A DNA stretch of 64,000 bases, from NCBI GenBank assembly GCA_002786025.1, contig NHNW01000046.1, positions 558,001 to 622,000 of the forward strand. Direction: 5' to 3'. The notes under the pieces were generated by a model that worked only from the letters and a program-made list of their open reading frames with translations, made no database searches and was not told the DNA's origin. The position numbers and the translations under genes are program-made. Origin of the DNA: Zasmidium citrigriseum (Eukaryota; Ascomycota; Dothideomycetes; Mycosphaerellales; Mycosphaerellaceae). Of this stretch, positions 52,363-62,966 are shown one piece after another (within the stretch, counting starts at the first letter, position 1; each line of letters opens with the position of its first letter).

Positions 52363-52908
52363 TCAAGCCCATGGGTCCTTCTCGTCCCAGGCGCTGACTG
52401 CCTTGCCAGCGACCTCCTTCTCTGCATCCTTCTTTGGGACTGGGCGAGGTCGCATGCGGACGCCGTTCTCTACGCGCACAGCAGGACCATCTCCAGTCGG
52501 TGGCGCAGTCTGGTTGGTCTTGGCAGACCCCGAGTTGGTGGGCTTCTTCTCAATCTTAGTGGTTCGATTGGTGGCCGACTCGAGCGTGTACTTTCCGCCC
52601 GGCTTCTGCTGGTCGGCGGAGATCTTGAGCTTCATCTCCCAGTCTGACATGCTCGCATCGACGCCGGGAAGGAAGCGAGGGGCGCCAGGTTTCTTGAGAG
52701 AAGCCGAATCGACTTCTTGCTTCGGAGGTTGGTGGGCGGTGGCGCGAGATGGAGCAGTCGGCGCGAGGCCTTTGGCACTCTTCAGGGCGGCCTTGTTACC
52801 GCCGCGCTTGGAGCGACCCATGATCTGATCCTCATCGACATAGTCTTCGCCGTAGTCGTTCTTGTCGTCGACGTATTCAGGGGGAATCTCGAAGCCTCGG
52901 AAAGACAT
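52363..52908 (-). CDS. Conserved hypothetical protein, disordered
   Basis: Intronless, 181 aa. Starts MSFRGFEIPPEYVDDKNDYG, followed by basic (GRSKRGGNKAALKSAK) and Pro/Lys/Thr-rich parts, and SMSDWEMKLKISADQQKPGG in the middle. It ends AWDEKDPWA. No fold or family is recognised. Start at ATG 52908; 23 more codons upstream have no ATG. Convergent with the SnoaL-like pseudogene. Confidence 0.6.
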   Translation of the reverse strand: MSFRGFEIPPEYVDDKNDYGEDYVDEDQIMGRSKRGGNKAALKSAKGLAPTAPSRATAHQPPKQEVDSASLKKPGAPRFLPGVDASMSDWEMKLKISADQQKPGGKYTLESATNRTTKIEKKPTNSGSAKTNQTAPPTGDGPAVRVENGVRMRPRPVPKKDAEKEVAGKAVSAWDEKDPWA

Positions 52909-53415
52909 GGTGGCGGTGATGGGTGGTAGTTGGCTGGCGAAGACTCGACCGCCTGGTATTTGGGAATGCGCGCTCACTGAAATTGGTGTTGTTGGAGAAG
53001 GTTGGTCTACGATCGCGAGGCGATGCCTACTTATACCAGAATAAGGTTTGGGCTTGTTCGTTGGCTTCTCAATCGGGAAGGAATGGCAGTAGGTGAATAT
53101 TCAACTTTTTCGCCACCTTCGTCTTCATGTGACAGCATTTTGGCGTCTTGGCTACGTCACATGCAAGGTCCTTTGCTCTCCGCAACCGGAGGACAATCAG
53201 ACATTTCTTGCACTTTTCCCGGAGCAGTCGTCGAGTATCTGTGTTGCGGAAGCAACTCCAAGAGATCCACCTTCGGTTCCCAGCAGTCTGTAGACAGTCC
53301 AGAAGCATTTCCAGGACAACAGTATTTGAGACGTGAGGAAGGCCAGCGTCACGGGCGACAATTAAAGGCTATGGGGTGCAGTCTCGCGACCTGTTTCAGC
53401 ACTTGTAAGCAATAT
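52909..53415. other. intergenic region
   Basis: About 500 nt between two minus-strand genes. A plus-strand frame (53002-53511) is open but overlaps the RRM gene's 3' end and shows no coding features. Confidence 0.4.
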
Positions 53416-54245
53416 CTAGTCTTGGCGTCTCCAGTTGCCAGAAAGATCCCGTCGTTTTTGTTCTCCATTCTCAGGAAGCTCCCGCACGCCAAGTTGTTCA
53501 CGCTGCACTAGTGTAGGCTTCTTCTGCCGAGCGAGGCTGATCTTGTACGTTCCACCATAGGGAGTCACCTTCCGATTCAGAGTACGAACTGCATCCAAGG
53601 CATCTTCAGCGGTCGGCAAATCGACAAAGCAGTAGTAATGTGATCCAGGCTGCTGCGGCATGTTCTCCCGCGGAGAAATCATCTTACTGACAGCCTGGAC
53701 TTCGAAGCCGTTGAACAGGTGTCGAATCTCCGCATTCAGAACATCCTGGTTTGGAATTCTCGGCAGTCCACCAACAAAGAGCCGTCGCTGCTCTTCTTGA
53801 GGTGCGGTCCAGTGCGATTCTGCGTCGTCGCGGTTCCAGCGATCGAAAGCGAAGGTATTGCCCCTGACATTCGGGGTTTCGACTTCGCGAGGCTTCCAAC
53901 CCTGGTCGTAGACTTTCGTGGGCAAGCGGTTGTCGCGGGCCCTCTTCTCGGTTTTGACATTCACTTTGACGGGTCTGTCGCGAACATATTGGCCGGGAAG
54001 GACGTCCATGGCACGCTGCGCATCGTCGGTGGAATGCAGATCGCAGAAACAGTAACTTGGGTTTCGCCCAGTAAATGGATCAATTGACATGTCGATGTTC
54101 TTTCTGAAAGGGGATCAGTGCCTGATGTTTGACGATAAGGAGATGCTTACAGAGCTATGTCGTTGTTGGCGAAGAGTTCTTCGATGTCTGCACGCTGGGC
54201 CATGTAGGGGAGATTTCCCACATAGAGGCGAATCGACTCTTCCAT
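53416..54245 (-). CDS. RNA-binding protein with two RRM domains
   Basis: 260 aa; exons 54245-54151 and 54103-53416, a 47-nt phase-2 intron that splits the first RRM. RRM1 (about 4-85) has the RNP2 RLYVGNLPYM and an RNP1-like SYCFCDLHS. RRM2 (about 125-205) has RLFVGGLPRI and HYYCFVDLP. The linker is basic with NVRGNTFAFDRWNRDD. The C-terminus is Arg/Lys/Gln-rich. Probably nuclear RNA metabolism; no closer name can be given. Confidence 0.82.
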
Positions 54246-54808
54246 GATGCACAGGTGGGGAATGACGAGACTGCAAGATGCGAATGGGAAAGGCGGCCCT
54301 TTTGTCTTGGAAGTCTTCTTTGTGCTTTGTCGATCGCTTAGAACCCCAAAGAGGTCAACGAGCAAGTGACAATATTCTTCTAGCTCAGTCTATCTTCACG
54401 CACGAAATAGTCAGTCCTCTTCTCCAAAGCAAAATAGACGAGTTCCCTTTACCCGGCCTTCTAATAGTAGTGTTCAACACGCTGATTCTGAAAGAGCGAA
54501 ATGAGATTCCTCGAACCTCTCAGAGTAGAGGGTTTTCCGACACCAAGATCGGCCTCTCTCGTCTGTATGGCCAATGTTGCAAGGCCAATGTTGTGATGTG
54601 AACCTGCTTTGCCTGCCCATTCCAGAGAATTTCACGGGCAAGTGACGTCGGAAGGAGCCGTGTGGGGTAGCTGGAAGTCTAATCGCGTGGCAGGCGCGAG
54701 ATGATTTTAGCGCGACATGCTGCTCCTTCATCATCCTCCACATTCACACCACCACCACCGACACATCGCCCATTGACATCACTTTCTCTGGCAACATCAA
54801 CAGCAAAC
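54246..54808. other. divergent promoter region
   Basis: About 560 nt. It includes an in-frame ATG (54701) that could extend the SANT gene by 36 residues. CA/CT-rich leader before 54809. Confidence 0.4.
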
Positions 54809-57160
54809 ATGCCCAGCCGCAGCATGCTGCACTCGATCGGCCGTGACCGCGACTCTACCCCGCCCGTGTCGACTCTGCGGCCTCCGAGGTTCAAGGGCCG
54901 GCCGAAGCCTCCCAGCCAGCAGACACCACCCTCCGCCCAGCGTCCTCCGAACTGGCACTCGCAGCAGTCTATCGTTCCTTCCTCCGTACAGCCTCAGCAG
55001 CAATCGCAACCGGATGTGCCGGAGGACGCCGACCCGATCGAAGATTTCTCCGAATATGAACTCCCTGCGCCCTCGCCCCGTGCGAGCCAGAACGCTTTTC
55101 AGAAAATGGCCAGCTCTCAAGCTTCTGCCGGCTCCCAACGCGCGACTGGCTCGAGAAACCCGGTATGGTCGCCAAAAGAAGATGAGATACTCATGAAAGG
55201 CATCCGCAAGGGTTGGTCAGCATTTGAAATTGCACGCCAGTTGGAGCAGGAGTGTCGAAATCCCGTGCAACGGACAGACTCGGCAATCAGAGGCCGCAAG
55301 AAAGCTTTGATAGTAGGTTCATTCACATGATGGATTTGCCCCACGTTTCGTTCGGTCGCTGACGAACCCCAGCAAAAATACAACCTCCAAGCCCCCGCTC
55401 CGGCTGGCCCAGCGCGCCTGAGAGTAGAAAAGCGCCAACGATGGACCCCTGCGGAAATGTCGACCCTCCAGAAAGGCGTCAGAGATGGATTAGACGCTGC
55501 GACTTTGCACCAAGAGAAATTTCCATATCGATCGCTGCGATCTGTCGAGCACAAAGTGGCAAAACGCAGGCTTCTCTCAAAAGATCCGATCGCGGTACCC
55601 CGTCGAAAGGCCGGAAATTCAGCTTGGACGCCCATCAATGAACGTGCCGATGCTCAGACGGGTGCTACTCGCAACAACGCTCTCAACAATGCTACTGACG
55701 AGATACCCGGCGATACTTACAACGAGGTTTCAACTGACAACGCTGTTCAAACTGGTGACACTCAAAAAACCGACGAAAGTCAACAAATCAACGAGACTGA
55801 GCGACATGATCACATTCTGCGGGACGCCACGCCGGAGAACGAGGCAGCAGATGAGACGACATACGACATACTGGATGACGATTTTGACATGACCACCGTC
55901 ACGACCGCATTCGTGGCGTTGCCGGCAGCACCACCAAGCAGATCAGGCCGTCTCCGCCGGGTGAAGAAGACTGCGCCTACGCCACAGCCAGCAGAGACTC
56001 AGTCTGATCTGATTGACACCACAGCGCATGATTCTCAAGCTGAGCAGGAGGAAGGTGAAGCCGGTCCGAGTGCGATACCTCTGGAGCAGCGCAAAAGCAT
56101 GTTCCACGACTGGGATCAGGAGACGCGCTGGCAGAACTGCTTGTACCTGAACGGTGGTGACGAGGCAGCAGCGAGGCGCCACCTGCAGGACGTCAACCTA
56201 ACGACCAGAATGTTTGATGCAATTTTGCGCAAGAACTACCCAGAGGTCGACAACATTAAGGCGGAACGCGAGATCACGGAGCTACGCTGGGCCATTGAGG
56301 ATGGACGTGCCCGTCGTAAAAACACAGTCGAAGGAGCCGCTGAGATCCCGAACATCGAAGACGTGGATGATGAAGTCCTTCGTGTGGAGGACTGGGAGAT
56401 CTTCCAAGAGCTGGAGGAGGACAACCCAATGGACTACATGTCAGAGGAAGATCCAGACGTCGATATTCAGTCTGACGAAGACATGATTCGGGATCGCGAG
56501 ATCGAAGAAATCGAAGACGATGGAGATGAGGTGCAACCAGTTGATGATATGATCCATGACCGCGAGTTCGAAGAGATCGATGACGAGGAAGAAGAAGAAG
56601 CTCCACGGATTGTCGATTCGAACCGGACGCCCGTCCAGACGATGCGTGCCATGGTCATCGACGACGGTCTGCCCACACCGTTGGCGACGAATGAGAAGCT
56701 GGCTGCGTTTGGCATCAGCTCCAAGCAGCCGCCCTCAAGTTTTCCAGACGTTGCGCCCAGCGACATCACCATGACCAGCACCCGAGACAGCGAGCTGAGC
56801 ACAAAATCCAAGCGTCAGCGACGTCGATATCGCAACGCAGGAAGGCGGCAATCGAACGGGAGCGTGAGGACCAAGAATTCGGGGGACAAGAGGTCGATGA
56901 AGTCGATGAGCGAAGCTGCAGCTCCCACCAGAGCGGCAGCGAGGGCAGCACAGAATGTTGTATCCTCTTCTCCGTACGGGAGAGAGGAGGACAATCCATT
57001 CATGGACATTGTGAGAAACGCGCACATACCTTCGCCGCCGAGAAGGAGGGCGTATTCTCCTCGTCGACGTGGCACGCCCTCCCCTCCGGCGTGGTTTGCG
57101 TCCAACGATGACGAGGACGAGGATGAAGATGCAAATTCGTCGAGCGAGGAATCGGAGTAA
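54809..57160 (+). CDS. Protein with two Myb/SANT-like domains, unknown
   Basis: 763 aa; exons 54809-55312 and 55373-57160, a 60-nt phase-0 intron between the two domains. Domain 1 (about 113-168): NPVWSPKEDEILMKGIRKGW and RNPVQRTDSAIRGRKKALI. Domain 2 (about 184-235): KRQRWTPAEMSTLQKGVRDG and YRSLRSVEHKVAKRRLLSK. The middle is acidic and includes a repeated DDMIRDRE/DDMIHDREFEEI. The C-terminus is Arg/Ser-rich and ends in an acidic tail. A DNA- or histone-binding nuclear role is inferred. Start: 54809 preferred over 54701 because of the context and composition. Confidence 0.72.
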
Positions 57161-57228
57161 GGGCGGGACACAAAAGTTGGTAGCTGTGCTTACTTTGCTT
57201 TGCTGAGGACTTGCGACTGGGACAGAGT

Positions 57229-57243
57229 ATGTATGTATGTATA
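57229..57243. repeat. (GTAT)n microsatellite
   Basis: GTATGTATGTATGTATA run in the 246-nt convergent spacer between the SANT gene and the Zn2Cys6 gene. Confidence 0.7.
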
Positions 57244-57406
57244 TCTGCTCAATGACTGCACCCGTCAGCCCAAGTTCATTCTCCGCCCTCTTCAGAATCG
57301 TGAAGTTCGTATGCTAAGTCTAGCAAAGCCGCGGAGGAGACCCTGCCTCCGCTTCTGCTTCGTCTCGCCTTCAAATCATATACAAGAAGAAGAAAGGTCA
57401 TTCGTC

Positions 57407-59776
57407 TTACCCAAAGAATTCGCCGTTGACGAGCGTCTCCCACGGGCGTCCCGTATCCCACACGGTCTGCATCAACGCCCGGGCTCTGCCCACGTGCTGC
57501 ATGCCCCATCCCTCCACGGCTTTCAGTCGGTCCATGAACAGCTGTCGTTGGTCTTCTCGTTGGGCCTCACACCCCGCCGTGAACATGGGGAAAAGGAGAC
57601 ACGACTCGGCCGTGCTTCCTCGCCGCACCTTTTGCAGTGATCTAATCACCTTGCTCACGGACTCCTGAACCTCGGGATGCGTGGATGGCAGCGCCAGGAC
57701 TCGCCGAGAGAGATGAATCAGGCCTGCCCAGTGATAGGCTTCATTCGTGGCGTATATCTCGTCCGCCTCTTTGCCGTCCCTTGAGCCATTTGCCTGGGGA
57801 TCATTCGGATCGGTGTGCATGCATCCTCGGAAGACGGTGCTCGCGCTGGCGTTGAGACGCTTCTTCAACTCCTCCGCTTCGTGCACAACCTCATGACCCG
57901 GCCGCCAGCTCATGTTGACTTGGTTCGTGCCCGAGTCAATGCGTGAGTTGTCACACGCTGCCGCAAGTTCCGCTACCTGAGCGAGCAAGGCGATACACCG
58001 CCCAGAAAAGCCGAAGAAGCAGTCGATCTGGTAGATTTCCTCATTGTCTCGATTAACCAACCACAGACCTCCTCCATCTTCAAGATAAGCACCGAACAGG
58101 GGCTGCATCTGCCTGTTGGAGAGGCTGCCCAGGACGTCCAGATATGCGAACCAGCGAGATAGGAAGAAGATGGCCTTATCACGAGCTCCGTCTGCTTTCT
58201 GGGCGAGATGGTGGAGTCCGCCCTTGGCCACAATCATTTGCCTAGCTACTTCGAGATGCTGATGCCACGGTATTTGCACCGAGAAAGTGTTGGGTGACAC
58301 AATCTCCAACGAGGCCAGCATGATTGCCGTGGCGAGTGGTGCCAGTGACGAAGGGTCAGTTGGATCTGCAACTCCTGGTGAGGATGGCTCGTTGAGCGCC
58401 TGACGTAGCGCTGGAAGGACATCGGCCATCCATTCCGCAATACGATTCGCGGGCTCAGCATGATCGAGGAGTCTGGCCCGATGTGAGGCTGAAAATGCGA
58501 GCAGGAGATGGAGAAGATGCTGATTGCGGACGGCCATCTGAGGTAGGACACCACGGAATGGATTTTCGGGACAGTCGTGGGGCACCATGATCCGACCGGT
58601 GTGATTGATGAAGTGGTGAAAATACAGCAGGTTCATCTGGTTCTCCAACAACTCAGTTGGTAGAGGCTCCAACGCTCGAGGAATTCGAATAGCCACCGGC
58701 TGTGCATAGTAACCTCCTGGTTCAAATGCGATCTGCTTAGCATCGATCTCGCCGCTGGAGGTGCTCACTTCCGAAACGGCAGCACTGGCACGGCGGAGGT
58801 CGGGGGATTTTGGCAATACTACATTGTTGTCGTCGTTGCGAGGGATGTCGAGATCAGGAAAACCATGGTCATATCCGTATGTGCGATGGCCTTGCTGACT
58901 GTCTGCACGAGGGTAGCGAGGACGTTCGTCTTCCGCAGGATCAGAGAGCAAAGACTTCACCGACAGCCTGCGCAAGTCAGGCGGATCCTGCACGTTCAAG
59001 GCTGCGGGCTGTGGTGGATATGGAGAGCCAGAATTGATGCTGGAGCCGGGCGTGGCTGGTGTGTTGACTATGCTGCTGATGCTATGTGGCGTGAAATGCG
59101 TGGAACTCGGTGACTCGACAGCGCCCGGATACTGCGGCACGGCAAAGACTGGACTCGGTTGGCCCGCCGAAGGACTGTTCAGCTTCACTCGCTTTGCTCG
59201 ATGCTGTGGTGACCAGCTGAACTCATCACGCATAGGAGCGGACGTGGGCGAGGTTCGTTCGGTGAGGGTCGGTGAGCCTTGTGAGCTGCCTGTGGGAGGC
59301 AGATAAGGCATGCCATGCGGACTGGACTGGTGTTCTCGAGGAGGTAGCTGGTGTTGTTGCTGTTGAGCCAGCCGTAGTCGGGGATCAATGTACGTGCCGT
59401 CGCCTCCTGGTGTGGGCTCTGGAGTGGGCAGATCGACTGGGTGGCTGCTAGGCGGTCGTTGAGGCCCTGAGACGATGTGCTGGGCGGAAAAGACATGCTC
59501 ATGACTGGCCCCGTTGCTCTTGGCGGGCGCGGTGGAGGCGGGAGTGGTGACGAAGGTGAAGCCGCCGGCGTCGCTGGGAGTGCCGTCCTTGTCCTTCCTG
59601 CTGCGCCCGCCCCAGTTGAGGCGGATGCTGTAGTCGCACGTTTCACCGCTCTTGGAGCAGTTGGCGCAGATTGGCTTCTCTTCACCACATTTGACCTTGC
59701 GGGCCTTGCAGGGCCAACAGCCCGTGCGACTGCGTTTCTTGGGCTCCGCGCCAGCTTCTTTCTTCGGTCGCGGCAT
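57407..59776 (-). CDS. Zn(II)2Cys6 transcription factor
   Basis: Intronless, 789 aa. The zinc cluster near the N-terminus has C20-x2-C-x6-C-x6-C-x2-C-x6-C (RTGCWPCKARKVKCGEEKPI, then CANCSKSGETC), preceded by a basic stretch. A long Pro/Ser/Gln-rich linker (70-330) leads to a C-terminal regulatory domain of the Fungal_trans_2 type (LLYFHHFINHTGRIMVPHDC, then NQHLLHLLLAFSASHRARLL; last part FPMFTAGCEAQREDQRQLFM). Binds DNA as a dimer by analogy; regulated genes unknown. The 82-codon 5' extension of the frame contains no clear better start. Confidence 0.9.
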   Translation of the reverse strand: MPRPKKEAGAEPKKRSRTGCWPCKARKVKCGEEKPICANCSKSGETCDYSIRLNWGGRSRKDKDGTPSDAGGFTFVTTPASTAPAKSNGASHEHVFSAQHIVSGPQRPPSSHPVDLPTPEPTPGGDGTYIDPRLRLAQQQQHQLPPREHQSSPHGMPYLPPTGSSQGSPTLTERTSPTSAPMRDEFSWSPQHRAKRVKLNSPSAGQPSPVFAVPQYPGAVESPSSTHFTPHSISSIVNTPATPGSSINSGSPYPPQPAALNVQDPPDLRRLSVKSLLSDPAEDERPRYPRADSQQGHRTYGYDHGFPDLDIPRNDDNNVVLPKSPDLRRASAAVSEVSTSSGEIDAKQIAFEPGGYYAQPVAIRIPRALEPLPTELLENQMNLLYFHHFINHTGRIMVPHDCPENPFRGVLPQMAVRNQHLLHLLLAFSASHRARLLDHAEPANRIAEWMADVLPALRQALNEPSSPGVADPTDPSSLAPLATAIMLASLEIVSPNTFSVQIPWHQHLEVARQMIVAKGGLHHLAQKADGARDKAIFFLSRWFAYLDVLGSLSNRQMQPLFGAYLEDGGGLWLVNRDNEEIYQIDCFFGFSGRCIALLAQVAELAAACDNSRIDSGTNQVNMSWRPGHEVVHEAEELKKRLNASASTVFRGCMHTDPNDPQANGSRDGKEADEIYATNEAYHWAGLIHLSRRVLALPSTHPEVQESVSKVIRSLQKVRRGSTAESCLLFPMFTAGCEAQREDQRQLFMDRLKAVEGWGMQHVGRARALMQTVWDTGRPWETLVNGEFFG

Positions 59777-60505
59777 CGCTCGCGAAAGCTATCATCTACA
59801 ACTCGTCCACAGAAGTCGCGACCGGCGAAGTGAAACGGGCGAGGAAGCTGCGTAAGTGTGGGCGGGAGGTCGGTGGGTGTGAGGATGGATGGATACGGCG
59901 ACTACCTCACCGACGCTGCCATGGCGGGTATGGGATATTTAATGGGAATGGTGGATACGATCGCGACGGGCGTTATCTCGCGGACTGGGTGTGCGCAGCG
60001 ACGCCGCCAGCAGGGATGCGGTTGCGGCGAATGGGAGGTCGACAATGCGATGGACGGATCGATGCTGCGAGGCGTTGAGGACGCGATATAGAAAGGGCGG
60101 TCTTGCCAGGTGATCAATTGCACGACCTGTCAGCGAGGCAAAGCAGAGCAGCAGCAACAGCCCCGCGAAGACGGCCGAGACCATCCTTCCATGGCCTTCA
60201 TTTCATTGGCGCGGCGCGGTGCTGCATGTGAGATGCGATTGCCGCGCCCGTCGCATTGCGGCCATCCTCCACCCCCAATGTTTTCAAGTCGCCGTCGCCA
60301 CCGCCAGACGAAGACGTTCTCGACGAAGTGTTGTTGGTCGGAAGACTTGTCGTCGTGAAAGCCACGAGCTCGGATCTGGTCGGCACGTGGCGGTGATGTC
60401 AGAGTGAAAGAATAGAAATGGCCCGACCTCTAACGATATCGACTCGGAACTGTGCCTGTTGATCGCTCTCCATCCATCCAGCATCCTCCTCTCCCACCAC
60501 GACTC
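59777..60505. other. divergent promoter region
   Basis: About 730 nt between the Zn2Cys6 regulator and the AIG1-like gene. Short frames on both strands are shadows. No TATA box is clear. Confidence 0.4.
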
Positions 60506-61372
60506 ATGGCCCACCACGCCGCCCGCGAGCTGCTGAAGCAGCACCCGCTCCAACGCCTGCCTTCTCCCTCACGCGGAGCCTCTGCCGTTCTACACGTGAG
60601 CTCCCTGACCCCAACCTCACCTCACCTGGCATGTGACAGCGCTGATTGCAGACACCATAGTCGATCGGGCTGGCCTCGTTCGGCTACTCCTTCAACTACC
60701 TCGTCACCCACCCCAACCCCGTCAACGAGTCGTACGGATGGCATCTGCAGTATCTCACCATCATCGGCCTGTCCTTGGCCACGACCACCTTCGCCATGGG
60801 CCTGCTAGCTGACCTCACCCTGTCCCGCCGCCTGTTCCAGATGAAGAACATCCTCAGCGTGGCCAGCGCTCCGATGGAGTGCTTGATCAGCTTGCTGTAC
60901 TGGGGCCTGCGCGCCATTGATCCCAAGCTCGTCATGCCAGACTGGGCACCACCGCTGGAGATGACCGCCGACTTGTCCTTTCATGCCATGCCCGCCATCT
61001 CCCTCGTGATAGACCTGCTCTTCTTCTCCCCACCCTACACCATTGCCTTCCTGCCAGCTTTGGGGTTGAGCGGATGCATTGCTTTTGGCTACTGGTTCTG
61101 GATCGAGCGATGCTACCAGTTCAACCAATTCTACCCCTATCCCATCTTCGAAATGCTGGACACTACTCAGCGAGTTGGGTGGGTAAATATATCTGACCCA
61201 CTTGAGATGGTGCTGACACATATGTAGTCTATTCGCTTTTTCGGCCCTTTTGATGACCACCGCCACGGCACTACTGGTCTGGCTATATGCTCTGGTGAAT
61301 GGGAAAGAAGTACAAGATGTTGTGAATGGAGATTTGAAAAAGGTAAAGAGCGGCAATGTCAAGGGACAATAG
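60506..61372 (+). CDS. FAR-17a/AIG1-like membrane protein
   Basis: 250 aa; exons 60506-60595, 60661-61178 and 61228-61372, introns of 65 and 49 nt. Six-helix membrane protein of the AIG1/ADTRP fold; animal members are threonine hydrolases of fatty-acid esters of hydroxy fatty acids. Seen: SIGLASFGYSFNYLVTHPNP, GWHLQYLTIIGLSLATTTFA, LYWGLRAIDPKLVMPDW, DLSFHAMPAISLVIDLLFFS (with the conserved His) and YQFNQFYPYPIFEMLD. The first intron must use the TAG at 60660, since the CAG at 60650 would leave an in-frame stop. Lipid-metabolic role is inferred. Confidence 0.85.
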
Positions 61373-61454
61373 ATGGGATATAATTGCATAGAGATAGAGT
61401 CTTAGAGTCTTGGATACCCCCGGCTCAGTACATGGACGTTGCAGTAGCTGCTTG

Positions 61455-62523
61455 TTACAACCGCGTCCTTGCTTTGCTCATGGCGTCGATGATCTCTTTG
61501 CGAGTCTCCTCCACGATTTCTGCTGCGGCCTGCTCCTTTTTCACCAAGCCCACTCCCGTCCCCGCCCACATCGCAGCCCTTCCTTCCACACCAAATCCAG
61601 CGTCTTCTGCTTTGAGTGCTTGGGCGTGTCGTTTTCGTATCTCGTCAATGTCTACACCGTCTTTATGATCTTCAAAGCTCTTCATTTTGATGCTCCTCCC
61701 GTCATACGCTCCCGGCCATCTGTTCGGACCCCTAAGCTCATCGAACAGTTTCGCCCGGATCGTACTCTGGCCACCATCCTTTGCAGCAAGCACCGCAGCT
61801 CGATACTTTGGGTGGACGATGGTCTCAGGAGCAGAAAGAAACCTCGTGCCCATGACCACGCCCTGGGCACCTAGAGTCAAGGCCGCGGCGGCTGCTTTAC
61901 CCTCTGCGATGCCACCAGATGCAACAAGTGCAACGTCCAGGCCGGCCTCTTCCAACGCCGCAGAGACTTCAGGAACCAAAGATACGATTCCGGCGCCCTT
62001 CTCAAATCCATGGCCTCCAGCATCGGCACCTTGCAGGCACAACACGTCTGGCTTCGCCGTCTTTGCCACATGTACCGCTGCTTCAACATTTCCGACCTGG
62101 ACCCACACTTGAGAGTCCGGCGAGGCTTTCCTGACCTTCTCTGCCCATCCAGCGTAATCGTCCAGAGTCTTGGCCGCAAAGATCCAAACAACGGCTGGCT
62201 TGGACTTCGCTACAATCTCGACAGCTTCATCGACTTTGAGAATGAACGAGAGAAATCCGACTCCCATCGGCAACAGGCCGTTCTGCCGACCAAGAGCATC
62301 CTCGACTTGTACGAGTTGTTTCTTGAGTTTTTCAAGATTGTCGTCGACACCGATGAAGCCTAGTCCACCGGCTTTGCTGACAGCTATGGCGAGGTCGGCT
62401 CCCGCGAAGCCTCCCATCTGACTATCGTCAGCGTGTATATTCTTGAGAGATGTGGGATCGTGGTACCGGAGCATTGATGATCAATGGGCTTTTGGCCCAC
62501 GGTAGAGATTCACTCAGGTTCAT
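61455..62523 (-). CDS. Nitronate monooxygenase (2-nitropropane dioxygenase-like)
   Basis: 339 aa; exons 62523-62467 and 62417-61455, a 49-nt phase-0 intron (GTACCA..CAG). The short first exon encodes SPWAKSPLIINAP-like sequence and splices to MGGFAGADLAIAVSKAGGLG, restoring the classic FMN-binding start of the family. Further: PAVVWIFAAKTLDDYAGW, GADAGGHGFEKGAG (active-site region), VALVASGGIAEGKAAAAALT and LGAQGVVMGTRFLSAPE. FMN-dependent oxidation of nitronates is the family reaction; these enzymes detoxify nitroalkanes. Single-domain length is normal. Convergent with the AIG1-like gene (82 nt apart). Confidence 0.9.
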
Positions 62524-62966
62524 CGTCGTGGTTGTACTATTGCTTTTGATGTCGAACGAAAGGCTTGGAACCTTCGACGGCTAGTGATGTGATGGTAGTG
62601 AAGACTTGGGGCCGAACAGACGTGTCATGCAACACGTTTTCGTGAACTACAGTGAGATCATCTCACCTCAAGAACTCAGCCCTCGAATACTAAGAAATAT
62701 GCGAGTTTTGTGGCTTATCGATAATGGGGCTGAAGGTTTCGAAGGCGGGGGTGAGTAGAGGGCGCTAGCGTGTGTTCTTACATGATAGTGGGGGTAGCCA
62801 TGAAGATTTGCAAGAAGTCCTGTTAACTAAGGTATGTCCAAACATTGACCAAAGCATGGCTGACTGCCTACAAGATAATGGCTGGGTATTTACATCTTCA
62901 CACCTCCCAACTTTTCACCCTGCGAGCGCTAGTCCATGCCACTTTGAAACTCCAGAGACGGGACAC
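62524..62966. other. intergenic region
   Basis: About 440 nt between the nitronate monooxygenase start and the stop of the terminal MFS gene. No feature recognised. Confidence 0.4.

Noticed and set aside
53002..53511. 169-codon plus-strand frame
   Set aside because: Overlaps the RRM gene antisense and shows no domain or conserved feature.
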